This document shows positions 38,091 to 48,605 of a stretch of DNA of 64,000 nucleotides, one piece after another. The notes beneath the pieces are model-generated. The model had not been told where the DNA came from and ran no database searches. It saw only the letters and a program-made list of their open reading frames with translations. This DNA comes from Nematocida parisii ERTm1 (Eukaryota > Microsporidia): NCBI RefSeq assembly GCF_000250985.1, contig NW_013524652.1, positions 1 to 64,000 of the forward strand, given 5' to 3'. Positions within the stretch are counted from its first letter, which is position 1. The number at the start of each line of letters is the position of its first letter. A program made the translations under genes and the position numbers.

Positions 38091-40886
38091 ATGAGAATAA
38101 GTAGAATAGCCCTTTTTAACTTCAAAAGCTTTTTTGAAGAAACCCGAATCGACTGTGTGTCTGAGGGCATAAACATACTCATAGGGAAAAATGGAACAGG
38201 AAAGTCAAGCATTTTGAGCGCAATCCGGTTTGTTATTGATGCACACCAGAGAGTCGGGCCTTTAGAAAGAAGAATATTCGTAAATGAAAACAGCAGCGAG
38301 CTAATGGCATACGTAGAAATAGAATTCTCAAACAGCAACAAAGCCTTTCCAGCAGGAGAACATGTGGTTATAAGACGAACAATTACCCAGAAATCTGATG
38401 AGTACACAGTAGATGGCCGCAGCGTGTCCAGGGAAGAGATGATATCCCTATACGAAACAGCAGGAATTTCAAAAACCATGCCGTACTTTGTGGTGGAGCA
38501 GGGTAAGATAGGGGAGCTTGCCCAGATGAACGGCCGCGCACGAATGCACCTTATCCGGGAGCTTGCAGGGTCTACGGTATATGAAAAGGACAAAGAAGAA
38601 ATTCAGAAGGTTCTAAATGAGTCAGAGACAATTGGGCAGAGAATAGAAGAGCTGGTGAAGACTATTGAGAGAAGAGTTGAGGCAATAAAAACAGACAAGC
38701 TGCGCGCAGAAAAAAGGAATGAAATGGAAAAAACAAAGGAAATACTGATCCACGAGATTTACAAGAGAGAGCTGAATAAAATAAGAATAAAGCTAGAGTC
38801 GCTGATTACCGAAGAAACCAGCCAAATGGAAGACACAAATGATCTAACAGAGGATGCTCTCAGAATGCAGCTGGAGGAGCTACTGGCATCTATTCATGCT
38901 ATTGTAATTGATCCTTCGCTAGAAAATCAGATCGCTCTTAATGCAAACACACTAGACACTCTGCAGAAAAAAAGAGAGGAGCTGGAGGCCTTTTTAAAGG
39001 AGCAAGAAAGAACAGCAAGCGCACTGCATGCAGAAATAAAGCGGCTAGAGCGGATTCAGGAGAGCAGTAAGACAATCCTTCCAGAAATCAACATACTGCG
39101 CATGCGAGGGCCCCAGGCAGTGGAAAAAAAGCTCAATGAACTAAAGAGCATGGAAGAGCAGGATGTTTTATCAAGCTCCCAAAACAAAGAAGACCTTTTA
39201 GAAAGAAAGAGAGCCATCTGGAAGAAAGAAAAAGAGCACAGCAAAAAGATGAAAACCGTCGAATATGAGATGAAAGAGGCTGAGCGGGCATTTTTGTCTT
39301 CGCAAAGAGCCTTCTCTCTGGGAGATGAAGTGCGGAATATCAAGGGCGTTATTGGATATGTCTATGACTTAGTGACCATTCCAAAAGAAATACTTTTTGC
39401 AGTTTCAAGTGCTCTTCCAAACTATTTGACTACTATTGTTACAGAAAGCGTTGAGGATGCAATTAGCCTTGTACGAACCCACCATATAGAACAGCGCGTA
39501 ATATCTATTCAGGCAGCATCTAATAGCACGTATAAACCCGCGGTCCCCCTTCCTTCTCTTGCTCAGTATATATCCTCATCTGAAAAGCACGCATCGCTGG
39601 TTGATAGGCTTTTTGGGCGGATCTATTTCGTGTCAGACTTTGAGACCGCAAGGGCTGCATCAAAGCTGCATTGGGTAGCTGTAATAACTGCTGCTGGCGA
39701 GTACTTTGGGTCCTCGGGAACCATTACAGGAGGAAACGACAAGTCTTCATATCTTTTTAAGGCATATACAGCAGATAAAGCAAGGTACAGGAGTATTTTA
39801 GAGGAAAACGCAGAGATACAAGCACAGAAGAGAAAAATCTCTGAGGAGTATAATAGAACCACACCAGAGAGTGCGCTAAGTGCTCCAGGGTATTTTGAAG
39901 ATGCGATCTTTCTTTTAGAAAATGAAGCAGGTGATATAGAAGTAGAGCTTCTGCAAAAGAAAACAGACTTAGAAAGAATCTCAGCGCAGGACACGCAAAA
40001 AGAGATAGAAAATTGCCACAGACTAGAAGCAGCTATTAAAAAGCACAGAGAAAGAACATCTCTGGAAGAAGCCGCCCAGATGATAGAGCAGAGGCTGTAT
40101 AAGTGCGCAGGATCCCCTGAGTGGAAAGAAAGAGCAGCAGAGAAGTTACGGCTAGAAAGCAAGTTTAGGAGAATTCAGAAAAGGATTCTTTCTTTAAACG
40201 TAGAAAGCAGAGAGGAAATAGCAGTAAATAATATCACAATAGACATACAGCGCTCTTCTAAGGAAGAACTAGTCCAAGCACTTTCTATTATTAAGAAAGA
40301 CCTATCTGAAAGTGTTTCTTTATCAGAAGGATCGGATACTGTTCTGCACGACTATAACAAGACACTTGCCAAGCTAGAAGAGCTCTCGCACGCGAAAGAG
40401 AAAATTCTTGAGATGCAGGCCCACCTGGAGGCAAAAAAAGAGCAGGTTATAAACATAACAATATTCCAAGTAAAGTCTAATTTTGAGTACTTTTTCAGAA
40501 AGCTAACAGGAGGAACTGCTTGTATGTCAGCAGAACAGCCGGAAGCCCTTGAAATAGATGTGTCCTTTGCAGGAGAGCCCATGGTCAAGTCTGATGAGCT
40601 CAGCGGTGGCCAAAAGACAGTTATTGCACTCTGTATGATACTTGCTGTGCAAAGAATATACGAGGCCCCGTTCTATCTAATGGATGAATTTGATGCAAAT
40701 TTAGATACGCAGGTGCTTATGAACATCATCAACAGCCGGGTGTTTGAAAACAAGCAGCTGTTCATATGCACGTTCAGAGGGGAAACACTCGGTGCAGGAA
40801 ATAAGTTTTTCTGTATAAAAGATTCTTCCATATCTGACATATCGCTTGAATCTGCTCAAGACCAACTCTGCGCATTTATGCCATAG
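38091..40886 (+). CDS. SMC3: Cohesin subunit SMC3
   Basis: 931 residues; starts on the ATG at 38091. N-terminal ATPase half: Walker A GKNGTGKS 32-39, then the SMC3-type block TMPYFVVEQGKIGELAQM. Coiled coils are at about residues 165-390 and 570-790, around a hinge near 400-545 (GVIGYVYDL through GTITGGN). The C-terminal half has the LSGGQ signature at 837-841 and Walker B with DEFD 865-868. SMC3 pairs with SMC1 to form the cohesin ring that holds sister chromatids. At about three quarters of the usual 1,200 residues, the shortening is mainly in the coiled-coil arms. Walker B has Phe-Asp where Ile-Asp is usual in yeast and animals. Confidence 0.93.
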   Translation: MRISRIALFNFKSFFEETRIDCVSEGINILIGKNGTGKSSILSAIRFVIDAHQRVGPLERRIFVNENSSELMAYVEIEFSNSNKAFPAGEHVVIRRTITQKSDEYTVDGRSVSREEMISLYETAGISKTMPYFVVEQGKIGELAQMNGRARMHLIRELAGSTVYEKDKEEIQKVLNESETIGQRIEELVKTIERRVEAIKTDKLRAEKRNEMEKTKEILIHEIYKRELNKIRIKLESLITEETSQMEDTNDLTEDALRMQLEELLASIHAIVIDPSLENQIALNANTLDTLQKKREELEAFLKEQERTASALHAEIKRLERIQESSKTILPEINILRMRGPQAVEKKLNELKSMEEQDVLSSSQNKEDLLERKRAIWKKEKEHSKKMKTVEYEMKEAERAFLSSQRAFSLGDEVRNIKGVIGYVYDLVTIPKEILFAVSSALPNYLTTIVTESVEDAISLVRTHHIEQRVISIQAASNSTYKPAVPLPSLAQYISSSEKHASLVDRLFGRIYFVSDFETARAASKLHWVAVITAAGEYFGSSGTITGGNDKSSYLFKAYTADKARYRSILEENAEIQAQKRKISEEYNRTTPESALSAPGYFEDAIFLLENEAGDIEVELLQKKTDLERISAQDTQKEIENCHRLEAAIKKHRERTSLEEAAQMIEQRLYKCAGSPEWKERAAEKLRLESKFRRIQKRILSLNVESREEIAVNNITIDIQRSSKEELVQALSIIKKDLSESVSLSEGSDTVLHDYNKTLAKLEELSHAKEKILEMQAHLEAKKEQVINITIFQVKSNFEYFFRKLTGGTACMSAEQPEALEIDVSFAGEPMVKSDELSGGQKTVIALCMILAVQRIYEAPFYLMDEFDANLDTQVLMNIINSRVFENKQLFICTFRGETLGAGNKFFCIKDSSISDISLESAQDQLCAFMP

Positions 40887-41107
40887 TATTCTAAGGGATG
40901 TAACATTGCCTATTAAGTAACTATAAATTAGTATTTCTATTTTTCTTGGCAATCTTTTATTTTGGGCTATTTCAGTTAATTATAATTATTCTATGTACCT
41001 TCTCTTTCATCACCATTGCTGGTAAATAATAAAATATTTCCATCTATAAATATGTTTCTTTTATGCTAATACTTTATTATATTGGATTTTATATAAACTC
41101 AATCACT

Positions 41108-41791
41108 TTAATGCAGATAAAGCACTCCAGATTTACTTCCTACAAGCAAAGTGCCAGCTGGTACCCGCGTACTGGCTGTGTACTCTGCCATATTAAAGGC
41201 GGTGCCTCCATTCTTATTTGCTTCATTTTTAGATGCCTCTTGCATGGAAAGGAACATAAATGTCCTTAGATCGTTTGACCCATTTGAGCACTCTTGCAGA
41301 CTAACCTCTAATGTGTTTATGTCCAATGAGAAACACCTCTGTCTAGAAGCAGAAACAATCTCAAAAACTGGCTTTTTCGCATTCTTTGCTATTACATTTC
41401 GAATAATCATCAAATTAGACTTTGCTTCTTGCTCTGTTTCTATTGGAATTTCTACATTCAGGCCTTCTCCTACTGGGTTGGATTCAATAACATACTTTTT
41501 GCCTTCTACCCACGGCTCGAGCTTTATTTCTTGCGGGTCAGTCTCCTTTGTAGGAAGATCGATATCAAAAAGATTTGCTTGTCTGGGATCTCTTACTCCA
41601 ATGACCTTTCCATCCTTTATAGCTATATATAGATCTCCTGTATACGTGGATATAAGCACTCCTTCTTTTTTATTTTCGTCTTGAATAAGATACTCAAGGT
41701 CTTTGTTCGAATTTCCCTTCTTAGAGCTTCCGCAGACCTGATAAATAAATATACATAGTGATATAAGAATGCATGTTCGCATTTTCTGCAT
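41108..41791 (-). CDS. Secreted protein, beta-trefoil array member 1 (divergent)
   Basis: 227 residues from the ATG at 41791; an ATG three codons in is also possible. Signal peptide ILISLCIFIYQVCGSS. The mature part has the array's C-terminal signature in weakened form (CFSLDINTLEVSLQEC, then FMFLSMQEA in place of QLFxW). The N-terminal GYLYN motif is reduced to GDLYIAIKDGK. It is the most diverged of the array and lies at its left end, convergent with SMC3. Function is unknown; a lectin-like fold is inference from the neighbours. Confidence 0.75.
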   Translation of the reverse strand: MQKMRTCILISLCIFIYQVCGSSKKGNSNKDLEYLIQDENKKEGVLISTYTGDLYIAIKDGKVIGVRDPRQANLFDIDLPTKETDPQEIKLEPWVEGKKYVIESNPVGEGLNVEIPIETEQEAKSNLMIIRNVIAKNAKKPVFEIVSASRQRCFSLDINTLEVSLQECSNGSNDLRTFMFLSMQEASKNEANKNGGTAFNMAEYTASTRVPAGTLLVGSKSGVLYLH

Positions 41792-42728
41792 GCTTTTCCT
41801 GAAATGATTCCTATTTATGTACTGCCAGTGATTCTGATACCTTGTTTTGTTTCAGATTAAAGACTTCCTATAGACCAGCCGTATTTATTTATTTTTATTC
41901 TTAGCCCCTGCTCTTTCGAAGGCAAAAATTTCATAATTTCTCTGTTCAATACATGAGCAACATAAATGCAATTTACTTGCTGTGTGTTTTATAAAGAACA
42001 CATACATTTTATATTTAAACCCATATATAAAACCCGCCATCTGTTTTTTACATAGCAAACTAGGTGCCGTGAAATTGAATCTGTATAGTGTTTGTGCTTA
42101 GAAAATTGAATAAATTTAGACATTACTAGCGCTTATTCTTCTTATTAGAAGGTTGGATTATTTCTTCTATTTTTATGATAGTATTATTAAATGTTAGCTA
42201 ATTAAGTAAGGCCAAATAGAAAATATTAATAGAGCATGAAATAACCAGAAAGTCCAAAGTTATATAGGAAACAAAAAATTCCCTTTAATTTTCTGAATAT
42301 AATAGAATAAATGAAACAGGAAATAATGGAGAAATGCGAACAGATGCATGTCTATAAATAACCTAAAAATTAAGATACTGCAAATACTTAATTAAGCACT
42401 AAAATTGGCCTATACCACAGTGCTAAATATATTTAAAACATATGATGGATTGCTATTTATATAGCGTGGTTTTATGCATCTTATTTATATATGGATACCA
42501 ACTGGCTCTATATGGCCTAACAATGCTATGGGATGTTTCTTAGGATCTTTTAATATGCGTGTAGATCCTTCTAAGTATTTTGTAGTGTTTTCAGATTGGG
42601 AAATAAAAATACATTATGAAACAGTGAGACTTAGTAAAATATCCAGATATAAACAGAACCCATCTGGAAAGATATACAGTGTGACTGCACTAAATTGTAT
42701 TTATTGCTGCTGGGGTGTGGTGATTAGG
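41792..42728. other. Intergenic region
   Basis: AT-rich, no TTCGGGTTAT copy. The plus-strand frame at 42474-42794 overlaps the next gene and is not supported. Confidence 0.5.
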
Positions 42729-43325
42729 TTATTTTTCATCCCTTTTATTTTTCATTCCTCTGTCAAACCATGCTTTGTCAACCCACATAAATAACTGCTT
42801 GTCCTTTGCTAGGGAGGTTTCCTCCACACAGTCTGAAAGATCCAGGGCACCAACGGAATCTATACCCAAACACATCCCTTGGTTGTATATCTGAAAGGCG
42901 TTTGTTTTGCGGGTTAAAGGAAGCGAAAACATAAAGTAGTTGTTAAAACTGCCCTTTTCTGGAGAAAGTGCTAATCCTGCACGTGTCCCCAGGTCCTTTG
43001 TATAGCTAAATACACACTTGCCCATGCCATTCTGGCTTTCCGTGCTTCTTTGACACCACTTGTCTGCAGCAGATATAGTATGGTATGTGAGATCTTTGAA
43101 GCTCTTTCTTGTTACCTTTAGCTCTAAAGCATCATCGACATCGTTTGTCACAGACAATGCATTTTTTACTCCATTTGCCCCATTTATTGGAGAGTTTGTT
43201 ATGTATCCTCTTCCTCCTATGTTGTATAGATATCCAGACTGATTGTTGGCAAAAATGACTTTCATTCCTAAGGCCTTTTCAACACACAGCGCTCCTAGAA
43301 TAATAAGAATATAAAATAGTTCCAT
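42729..43325 (-). CDS. Secreted beta-trefoil-like protein, array member 2
   Basis: 198 residues from the ATG at 43325. Signal peptide MELFYILIILGALCVEKALG. The mature protein has SGYLYNIGGRGYI near residue 30, FMFSLPLTRKTNAFQIY, then CLGIDSVGALDLSDC and QLFMWVD near the C-terminus. The spacing CLx(I/V)...G.L.L..C...QLFxW is like the QxW repeat end of ricin-type lectins. It is the smallest full member and shows the core unit: signal peptide plus one domain, no linker. It may bind sugars or host proteins; neither is shown. Confidence 0.85.
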   Translation of the reverse strand: MELFYILIILGALCVEKALGMKVIFANNQSGYLYNIGGRGYITNSPINGANGVKNALSVTNDVDDALELKVTRKSFKDLTYHTISAADKWCQRSTESQNGMGKCVFSYTKDLGTRAGLALSPEKGSFNNYFMFSLPLTRKTNAFQIYNQGMCLGIDSVGALDLSDCVEETSLAKDKQLFMWVDKAWFDRGMKNKRDEK

Positions 43326-43920
43326 TTCGAGCTACGTGTTAGAATGATTATATAGCTTAAACCAGTGTTTCAGGCATAAAACACAGTATAGGCATACGCT
43401 ATACACTGCCAGAAATTTATACACGCGGTGCTGCGTCTTGCAATACACACTCCTTGCTACTGCATCATTTGATAGATTGATTAAATCTGATTAAATCAAT
43501 CTTCTATCAAAAAGCAGATCAAATTTATTTTGTAAGTTTATTATACACACTCAGCATGACCCCATTTAAATTATCTCTATAAAATATATGTTTGTATATA
43601 GAAAGAACTGCTTTGCTTCTTAGTATTTCATTAAAAATATTGTTTAAACATATGCTAAATTATTCTGATTATATGTGTAACTATACGCATGTACTTGCGA
43701 GCTTATTCAAATAGAAAAGATATTTAGAGCATTTTAAAATCTACTTCTGCTATGGCTTTCTCAATATATTTATAAATAAGCTTCATTCTTACTTATTATG
43801 CAGCAAGAAATATTCTAAGTCTCTGGCATTCAATAAAAGCAAGAATTTGTGGCACACATGCATAAAATATAGCTTAAAATAAATTAAGTGTTTTATTGTG
43901 TATAATAATCACATGCTCCC
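43326..43920. other. Intergenic region with a long inverted repeat
   Basis: Apart from the inverted repeat at 43468-43513, nothing recognised. Read toward the 43325 gene there is a GAAACACTGG...TATATAATC stretch, like the promoter block of other array genes. Confidence 0.5.
43468..43513. repeat. Imperfect inverted repeat (hairpin)
   Basis: TTTGATAGATTGATTAAATC on the left and GATTAAATCAATCTTCTATC plus AAA on the right can pair, with small bulges. It lies between two array genes. Confidence 0.5.
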
Positions 43921-44616
43921 TTACTTCCAAACTGTATTGTCGTTTGGATTATCTGCAATGTAATATGGAGTAGATGGGTTCTTTGACTGATCAAGTGTTT
44001 GCATTGGGTCGTAGTTTTTAGAGAACAGACCATCATCAACCCATACAAATAGCTGAGTTGCCTTCTTAACTATGTCCTCATACTCGCACTCCTCTATTCC
44101 AAGCTCTCCAGTCTCCCGAACTGCCAAGCACCTTCCTCCGTTAAATATTCTAATAGCATGGAATGCAGGCAGCACTGCAGGAGAAAAGAAAAATTTAAAC
44201 TCTGCAGCAGGACTAAACCTTTCCATAGTAATAAGGCCTTTCTCTCCGGTTTTTATTTTCATGGCTGGGCATCCTAGATATTGCTTTGTTTTTCCTGATC
44301 CATACTCATCCTGTGCACTACTGCATGACTTGGTGTCATGCTCTTCTGCAGATAGAATCAAGCCGTAGGCAGCCGATCCATCTCGCACAATTCGAATATG
44401 CATTCTTGCTGCCATTTCTTTCTTATCATCTATCCCCACATACTGGGCATCTTTACTGATGGAGAATGAAAGATATTTTTTTGTCCCAATATTGTACAAG
44501 CGACCTATTTTATTTTCATTAAAGAAGGCAATTTCTCTTTCTTCACCAAGCGCACGGGCCCAAGACACTAAGGGTAGTATAACACATAAAAACAAAAACT
44601 TATCATGCAAATTCAT
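43921..44616 (-). CDS. Secreted beta-trefoil-like protein, array member 3
   Basis: 231 residues from the ATG at 44616; a longer reading would start with TTG. Signal peptide KFLFLCVILPLVSWARALG. Conserved positions are IGRLYNIGTKKYLSFS near the start, FFFSPAVLPAFHAIRIF, CLAVRETGELGIEEC and QLFVWVD. A Pro/Asn-rich tail follows the domain (about the last 35 residues). Cysteines in the middle (CSSAQDEYG, YLGCPAM) suggest an extra disulfide loop. Confidence 0.85.
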   Translation of the reverse strand: MNLHDKFLFLCVILPLVSWARALGEEREIAFFNENKIGRLYNIGTKKYLSFSISKDAQYVGIDDKKEMAARMHIRIVRDGSAAYGLILSAEEHDTKSCSSAQDEYGSGKTKQYLGCPAMKIKTGEKGLITMERFSPAAEFKFFFSPAVLPAFHAIRIFNGGRCLAVRETGELGIEECEYEDIVKKATQLFVWVDDGLFSKNYDPMQTLDQSKNPSTPYYIADNPNDNTVWK

Positions 44617-45243
44617 ACTGCATAAAGAATCAAATGTTTTATATAAATCTTGCAACGCTGTATCACATAGTTACACATCAAATGGTTTCAAACAGATGAT
44701 GATTTCATTACATAAACACACTACAGCTTTCGGTACTCGCTATACTTTATGCTACACACCCATGCACACCGAAAATTCTGCTGTTTTATTATTTAGACAT
44801 TTTATGCTTTTTCCTCTATATTCATATCTGCCGGCTTCATTTACAAAAACTTCTTTCTTTTACATATTTAAAACTCACAAACAGAAGAATTATCTATAGA
44901 AGTATTATAAAACACAATTGTAATCAATACTAACCAATGCGCCATCCATTAATTATAATGGTTTTTTTGCAGCTCATTAATATTAATGGGGATTGTTTGA
45001 AATCTACTCTGTGCAATATATTACTAGCTATGTAATGTAGAGCATATAAATGTGTTCTAATATACCTAAAATAGCCCTAGAAATGCTATTTTTTATTGTA
45101 AATAGTCTGAAATAGACCTAAAATAGTATATATTCATGCATAAACTATAAAATAAAAATGTTCGCTGCTACACCAGCTATAAAAGTACTATGAAATTAAA
45201 ATATTTACTTTCAGATTATTTTTGTCTGCTGTACTACTTAATG
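44617..45243. other. Intergenic region
   Basis: No decamer copy. Read toward the 44616 start there is GAAACCATTTGATG then TTTATATAAA, a looser version of the array promoter block. No gene seen. Confidence 0.45.
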
Positions 45244-46191
45244 CTAAAAGCCCGGAGGAAGATATTCACTGTTTGTATTGTTGTTCTTGGGGGTAGAGGA
45301 ATTTTCATCCACATTTAGTAGTTTTTTAGCTTTTTCTGTTGCTTTTTTAGGTAACTCTGGCTCGTCATAATATCCCAGTGGCTTTCCATTAATAGATACA
45401 ATAGAGTCATTGTTTATTGCAACAACTGCAGTTGGAACATCCTTGTTTAGAATTGGATCTGGATGGTTCAAAAGATATGGATCTTTTCTACTAGGATGTG
45501 CATCTGGGTTATAGTACATCCGAGTGTCTGGGGTGTATCCCTTTACACTTAACGTTTGTTTTTTTATCGGCCCTATCGATATTCTTCTAATGACTTTTCG
45601 AGTTACTATAATGTTTTCATTATCGGCCAGCCACCTAAACAACTGCCTTGCATGCCTTTCATCTGGGCCAGAAACACAGTCTTCTAGAATGGCATACCCT
45701 GTGTCTCCTATAGCCAGACACTTGTTTTTAAGATATATCTTGAAAAAGTTCTCTCTGGTAATTGGGGGAGAGAAGGAAACCCATGCATTCGAGTCTGCTG
45801 TATCTGTTGTCATTCCAATGTGCATCTGCCCTTGATTACCAATTAACCCTATTGTTGGAGTTCCATAAAATGGGAAGTCAATATGCGTAGTGGAGGTTTT
45901 CTTTTTAGCATTTAAAATTCTAGGATCTGCTGACATAATAAGGCTGTATGTTGCACTATGATATTTTGTTCTTTGTATTTTAAACAATGAGGCTATTTTG
46001 TCGGACTTAGTTCCCTTTATCCACATGTATTTATCGTGTGGTGCCCTTGCCCATGAGAGAAACATATGGCTTCCTACGTTGTATAAATACCCTGCGGATC
46101 CTGCTGCAAACGCAGGGAAATACTCACACATAACGGAAACTAGCCCAAGTATAAAAATAAAAGCGATCTTAACGCATCTCGGCATAATCAT
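45244..46191 (-). CDS. Secreted beta-trefoil-like protein with C-terminal extension, array member 4
   Basis: 315 residues from the ATG at 46191 (a TTG lies two codons upstream; another ATG at 46185). Signal peptide CVKIAFIFILGLVSVMC. The domain shows AGYLYNVGSHMFLSWA, VSFSPPITRENFFKIY, CLAIGDTGYAILEDC and QLFRWLAD, ending near residue 190. About 120 further residues form a basic, Pro/Asn/Asp-rich tail (for example YYNPDAHPSRKDPYLLN) of unknown role. The tail is not found in the neighbours. Confidence 0.85.
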   Translation of the reverse strand: MIMPRCVKIAFIFILGLVSVMCEYFPAFAAGSAGYLYNVGSHMFLSWARAPHDKYMWIKGTKSDKIASLFKIQRTKYHSATYSLIMSADPRILNAKKKTSTTHIDFPFYGTPTIGLIGNQGQMHIGMTTDTADSNAWVSFSPPITRENFFKIYLKNKCLAIGDTGYAILEDCVSGPDERHARQLFRWLADNENIIVTRKVIRRISIGPIKKQTLSVKGYTPDTRMYYNPDAHPSRKDPYLLNHPDPILNKDVPTAVVAINNDSIVSINGKPLGYYDEPELPKKATEKAKKLLNVDENSSTPKNNNTNSEYLPPGF

Positions 46192-47264
46192 AAACAAAAG
46201 ATGCTGTTCTGGGTTATATCTGATTGTGTAACCTGTTTCATTCTGATAAAATGTTTGAAAACACGCATAGTTTCATCTTATTAAAACAGCCACGCAAAAA
46301 TCAAATCATATTATACTCCCGATTAAATAACCTGAAAATATAATAGCCTGCTAATATATTCTTTATTTGTATACCGTATTTCTCTATTTGATTGTTTTTA
46401 TATTTAATTATGGCCCAAAAATCAAATTATGCGAGCTATGAGTAATACAAGAAAGCCCTAATCCTATGTATCCGTCTTCCTATATTATATGCAATTTACA
46501 AGCCAATAATCTGCTTTTATATATAGAATTAAAAATAGTCTTTTGTAATACATCGTCCAATTTACTTTGAATATATTTATTATCCCAGAATAATTTTTTG
46601 TGTGCTTTCTTATTTTTTTGCATGTTTTTGCACCCATTTTTGCTTTCAAAGTAGAACAGCAGCACATTCTTTGTGGGGTTTAAATTCTTGATTGTATGTA
46701 ACTATATTTTCACCTTTTGTATTTCTTATACACAAAACATTATATTTAATTTCTTTTATTTCAAAGTATAATTATCCTGGATATAATCTGAAATAGACAA
46801 AATACCACATACTAGCAAATTCACAAAACCCGAAATTATAATTAAACTATACTCCCCCATTATTCAAGCGCTGCGGTAATATTTATAAAATTTCGGGGTT
46901 CTAGTTGTAAATACAGAGTCTTATTTGTCATAACTAAGTTTTTATGTTTGTCAAAAGCTAAAACTATTATATAGCCTAACTTGTAATCATGCCCGATTCT
47001 AATAAAATAATCTAAATTATATTTATTATCACCCATCCATGCCTTATTAAGAACAATTTCTACTCTAAAACCGCGCATGGTATTCGCGGGCCCCAAAATA
47101 ACTAACAATGATCATATTAGAAATAAATTAGAAATAATTATGTGTTGTTTATTGGTGAATATGAAAAGGTCTAAAGCAGCTATTTTATTACTGGTTACTA
47201 GATGTGGCTATTTTCTGTTAGAAGGGTGCTTAGCATATCCACTAGCAGTATTTATATAGAAAAT
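46192..47264. other. Intergenic region with possible small gene
   Basis: TTCTGGGTTAT (variant decamer) at 46207-46217, upstream of the 46191 start, and AAAACCCGAAA at 46824-46834. A 72-codon minus-strand frame is listed separately. Confidence 0.45.
46860..47078 (-). CDS. Possible small protein or gene fragment
   Basis: 72 codons from an ATG at 47078 (MRGFRVEIVLNKAWMG and on). Alternating hydrophobic and polar residues suggest beta strands (YIIVLAFDKHKNLVM). There is no signal peptide and no array signature. The 5' end is GC-richer than its surroundings. It may be a relic of a larger gene or may not be coding. Confidence 0.25.
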   Translation of the reverse strand: MRGFRVEIVLNKAWMGDNKYNLDYFIRIGHDYKLGYIIVLAFDKHKNLVMTNKTLYLQLEPRNFINITAALE

Positions 47265-48605
47265 TCAATAATAGTCAGCGTGGGCCCATCTTAAAATATG
47301 CTGGCCTCTTTTCAGCGGAACAATCCCTTTATAATAGTTTCCTTGATCTAAATAGCTCATATCCGGGTGGAAATACTTATCTGTTGACGAAACAACTATT
47401 ACTGGATTAACTTCCTCTGTTTTAACATATCTATTATTAGATTTCTTATAGGGGCTCCATCTACCAATGTTTTTATAAAGAATGCTCTTTTTATTTGTTG
47501 GACTGGGGGGTTCTCTGTTGTTTTTGCTTGGGGCCTCTTTCCTATTCTCAGCTTGTGGTTTGAGTCTATTTCCAGCTTGTGGTTTGGATCTATTCTCAGC
47601 TTGTGGTTTGAGCCTATTTCCAGCTTGTGGTTTGAATCTATTTCCAGCTTGTGGTTTGAGCCTATTCTCAGCTTGTGGCTTGAGTCTATTCCCAGCTTGT
47701 GGTTTGGGTTTATTATTATCCTTACCTTCATTCCTATTTTCATTTATGTTTTCATTTTTATTGGCATTTCCTGTTTTATTTCTTTTGATAGATTGCTTAT
47801 TTACTGCGTTTTCATAGTAGGCTGCTTTTTTATAATATGGATTGTTGTTCTTTTGTTCGTTTATATCCAATCGCATGCGGTTTCTACCATTTGAGTATGC
47901 GTTCCTGTGCTCTGAAATCTCGTTTTCATCTATCTGTAGATAGTCTGGCATTCTCTTCATGTTATATGTGGTTTTTTCAAAATCATCCATTCCAATCCAT
48001 AGCCAAAGATCATCTATATACTCCTCGTCTGGGGTTTGTGTATCCTTACAGTTCTGATAATAAACACTTGCACTAATGCCCCCAGACATGCACCTATAGC
48101 TTCCCATAAGAACCCGAAATGCCGGCCTGGTTCCTGATACAAGTGTGTCTATCAGTACAGACTGCTCAGGTAAATTTTTATTGTCATTCTTGCTCAAAAC
48201 CACCCGGTTGTCATTGCTCGTGCCTCTTTGTAGAATATACCTCGCACTATTTAGTAACTTGGGAAGCTTTGAATCATTTGTAATAATTCGTGTTAATGGC
48301 GCCTCTTCTCCCGATACTTCTTTGCTTAGTTCAAAAACAATGGCCTGCTTTGGATCTGCAGTCATTCTTAGTGAAAGATATCCTAAATTATCAGAATATC
48401 TATCGATGGCCATAAACTTTTTTAGTCCTATATTGTATAAATAACCAGGCTGGTTAAAAACAAAGAACTCTGAATCCATTATCTTTTCTCGTAGCGATAT
48501 AAATCTTTCATTTGCTGCCATAACCGGCACTCCCTGAAACATGCACCCCAGTGCTAAAATAAGCCTGGCAGCCCAAGATACAGTGACTTTTTTTATTTTA
48601 TGCAT
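47265..48605 (-). CDS. Secreted beta-trefoil-like protein with long repeat tail, array member 5
   Basis: 446 residues from the ATG at 48605. Signal peptide LILALGCMFQGVPVMA. The domain has PGYLYNIGLKKFMAIDR, a conserved hydrophobic block (AFRVLMGSYRCMSGG), a C...C pair and LWLWIGMDDF in place of QLFxW. After about residue 220 the protein becomes Asn/Lys-rich, with an eight-residue repeat (L/F/S-KPQAGNR and LKPQAENR, about eight units). It ends in a basic, Tyr-rich region. The repeat region is the kind of module that changes quickly by slippage. Confidence 0.85.
   Translation of the reverse strand: MHKIKKVTVSWAARLILALGCMFQGVPVMAANERFISLREKIMDSEFFVFNQPGYLYNIGLKKFMAIDRYSDNLGYLSLRMTADPKQAIVFELSKEVSGEEAPLTRIITNDSKLPKLLNSARYILQRGTSNDNRVVLSKNDNKNLPEQSVLIDTLVSGTRPAFRVLMGSYRCMSGGISASVYYQNCKDTQTPDEEYIDDLWLWIGMDDFEKTTYNMKRMPDYLQIDENEISEHRNAYSNGRNRMRLDINEQKNNNPYYKKAAYYENAVNKQSIKRNKTGNANKNENINENRNEGKDNNKPKPQAGNRLKPQAENRLKPQAGNRFKPQAGNRLKPQAENRSKPQAGNRLKPQAENRKEAPSKNNREPPSPTNKKSILYKNIGRWSPYKKSNNRYVKTEEVNPVIVVSSTDKYFHPDMSYLDQGNYYKGIVPLKRGQHILRWAHADYY
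47523..47715 (-). repeat. 24-bp tandem repeat in 47265-48605
   Basis: Encodes alternating KPQAGNR and KPQAENR units. The plus strand shows CCAGCTTGTGGTTTG and CTCAGCTTGTGGTTTG variants. Confidence 0.75.

Noticed and set aside
38085-38593. Longer start for HDAC and an antisense frame over SMC3
   Set aside because: The longer HDAC reading starts with TTG and adds residues not seen in the family; the antisense frame is a shadow of SMC3.
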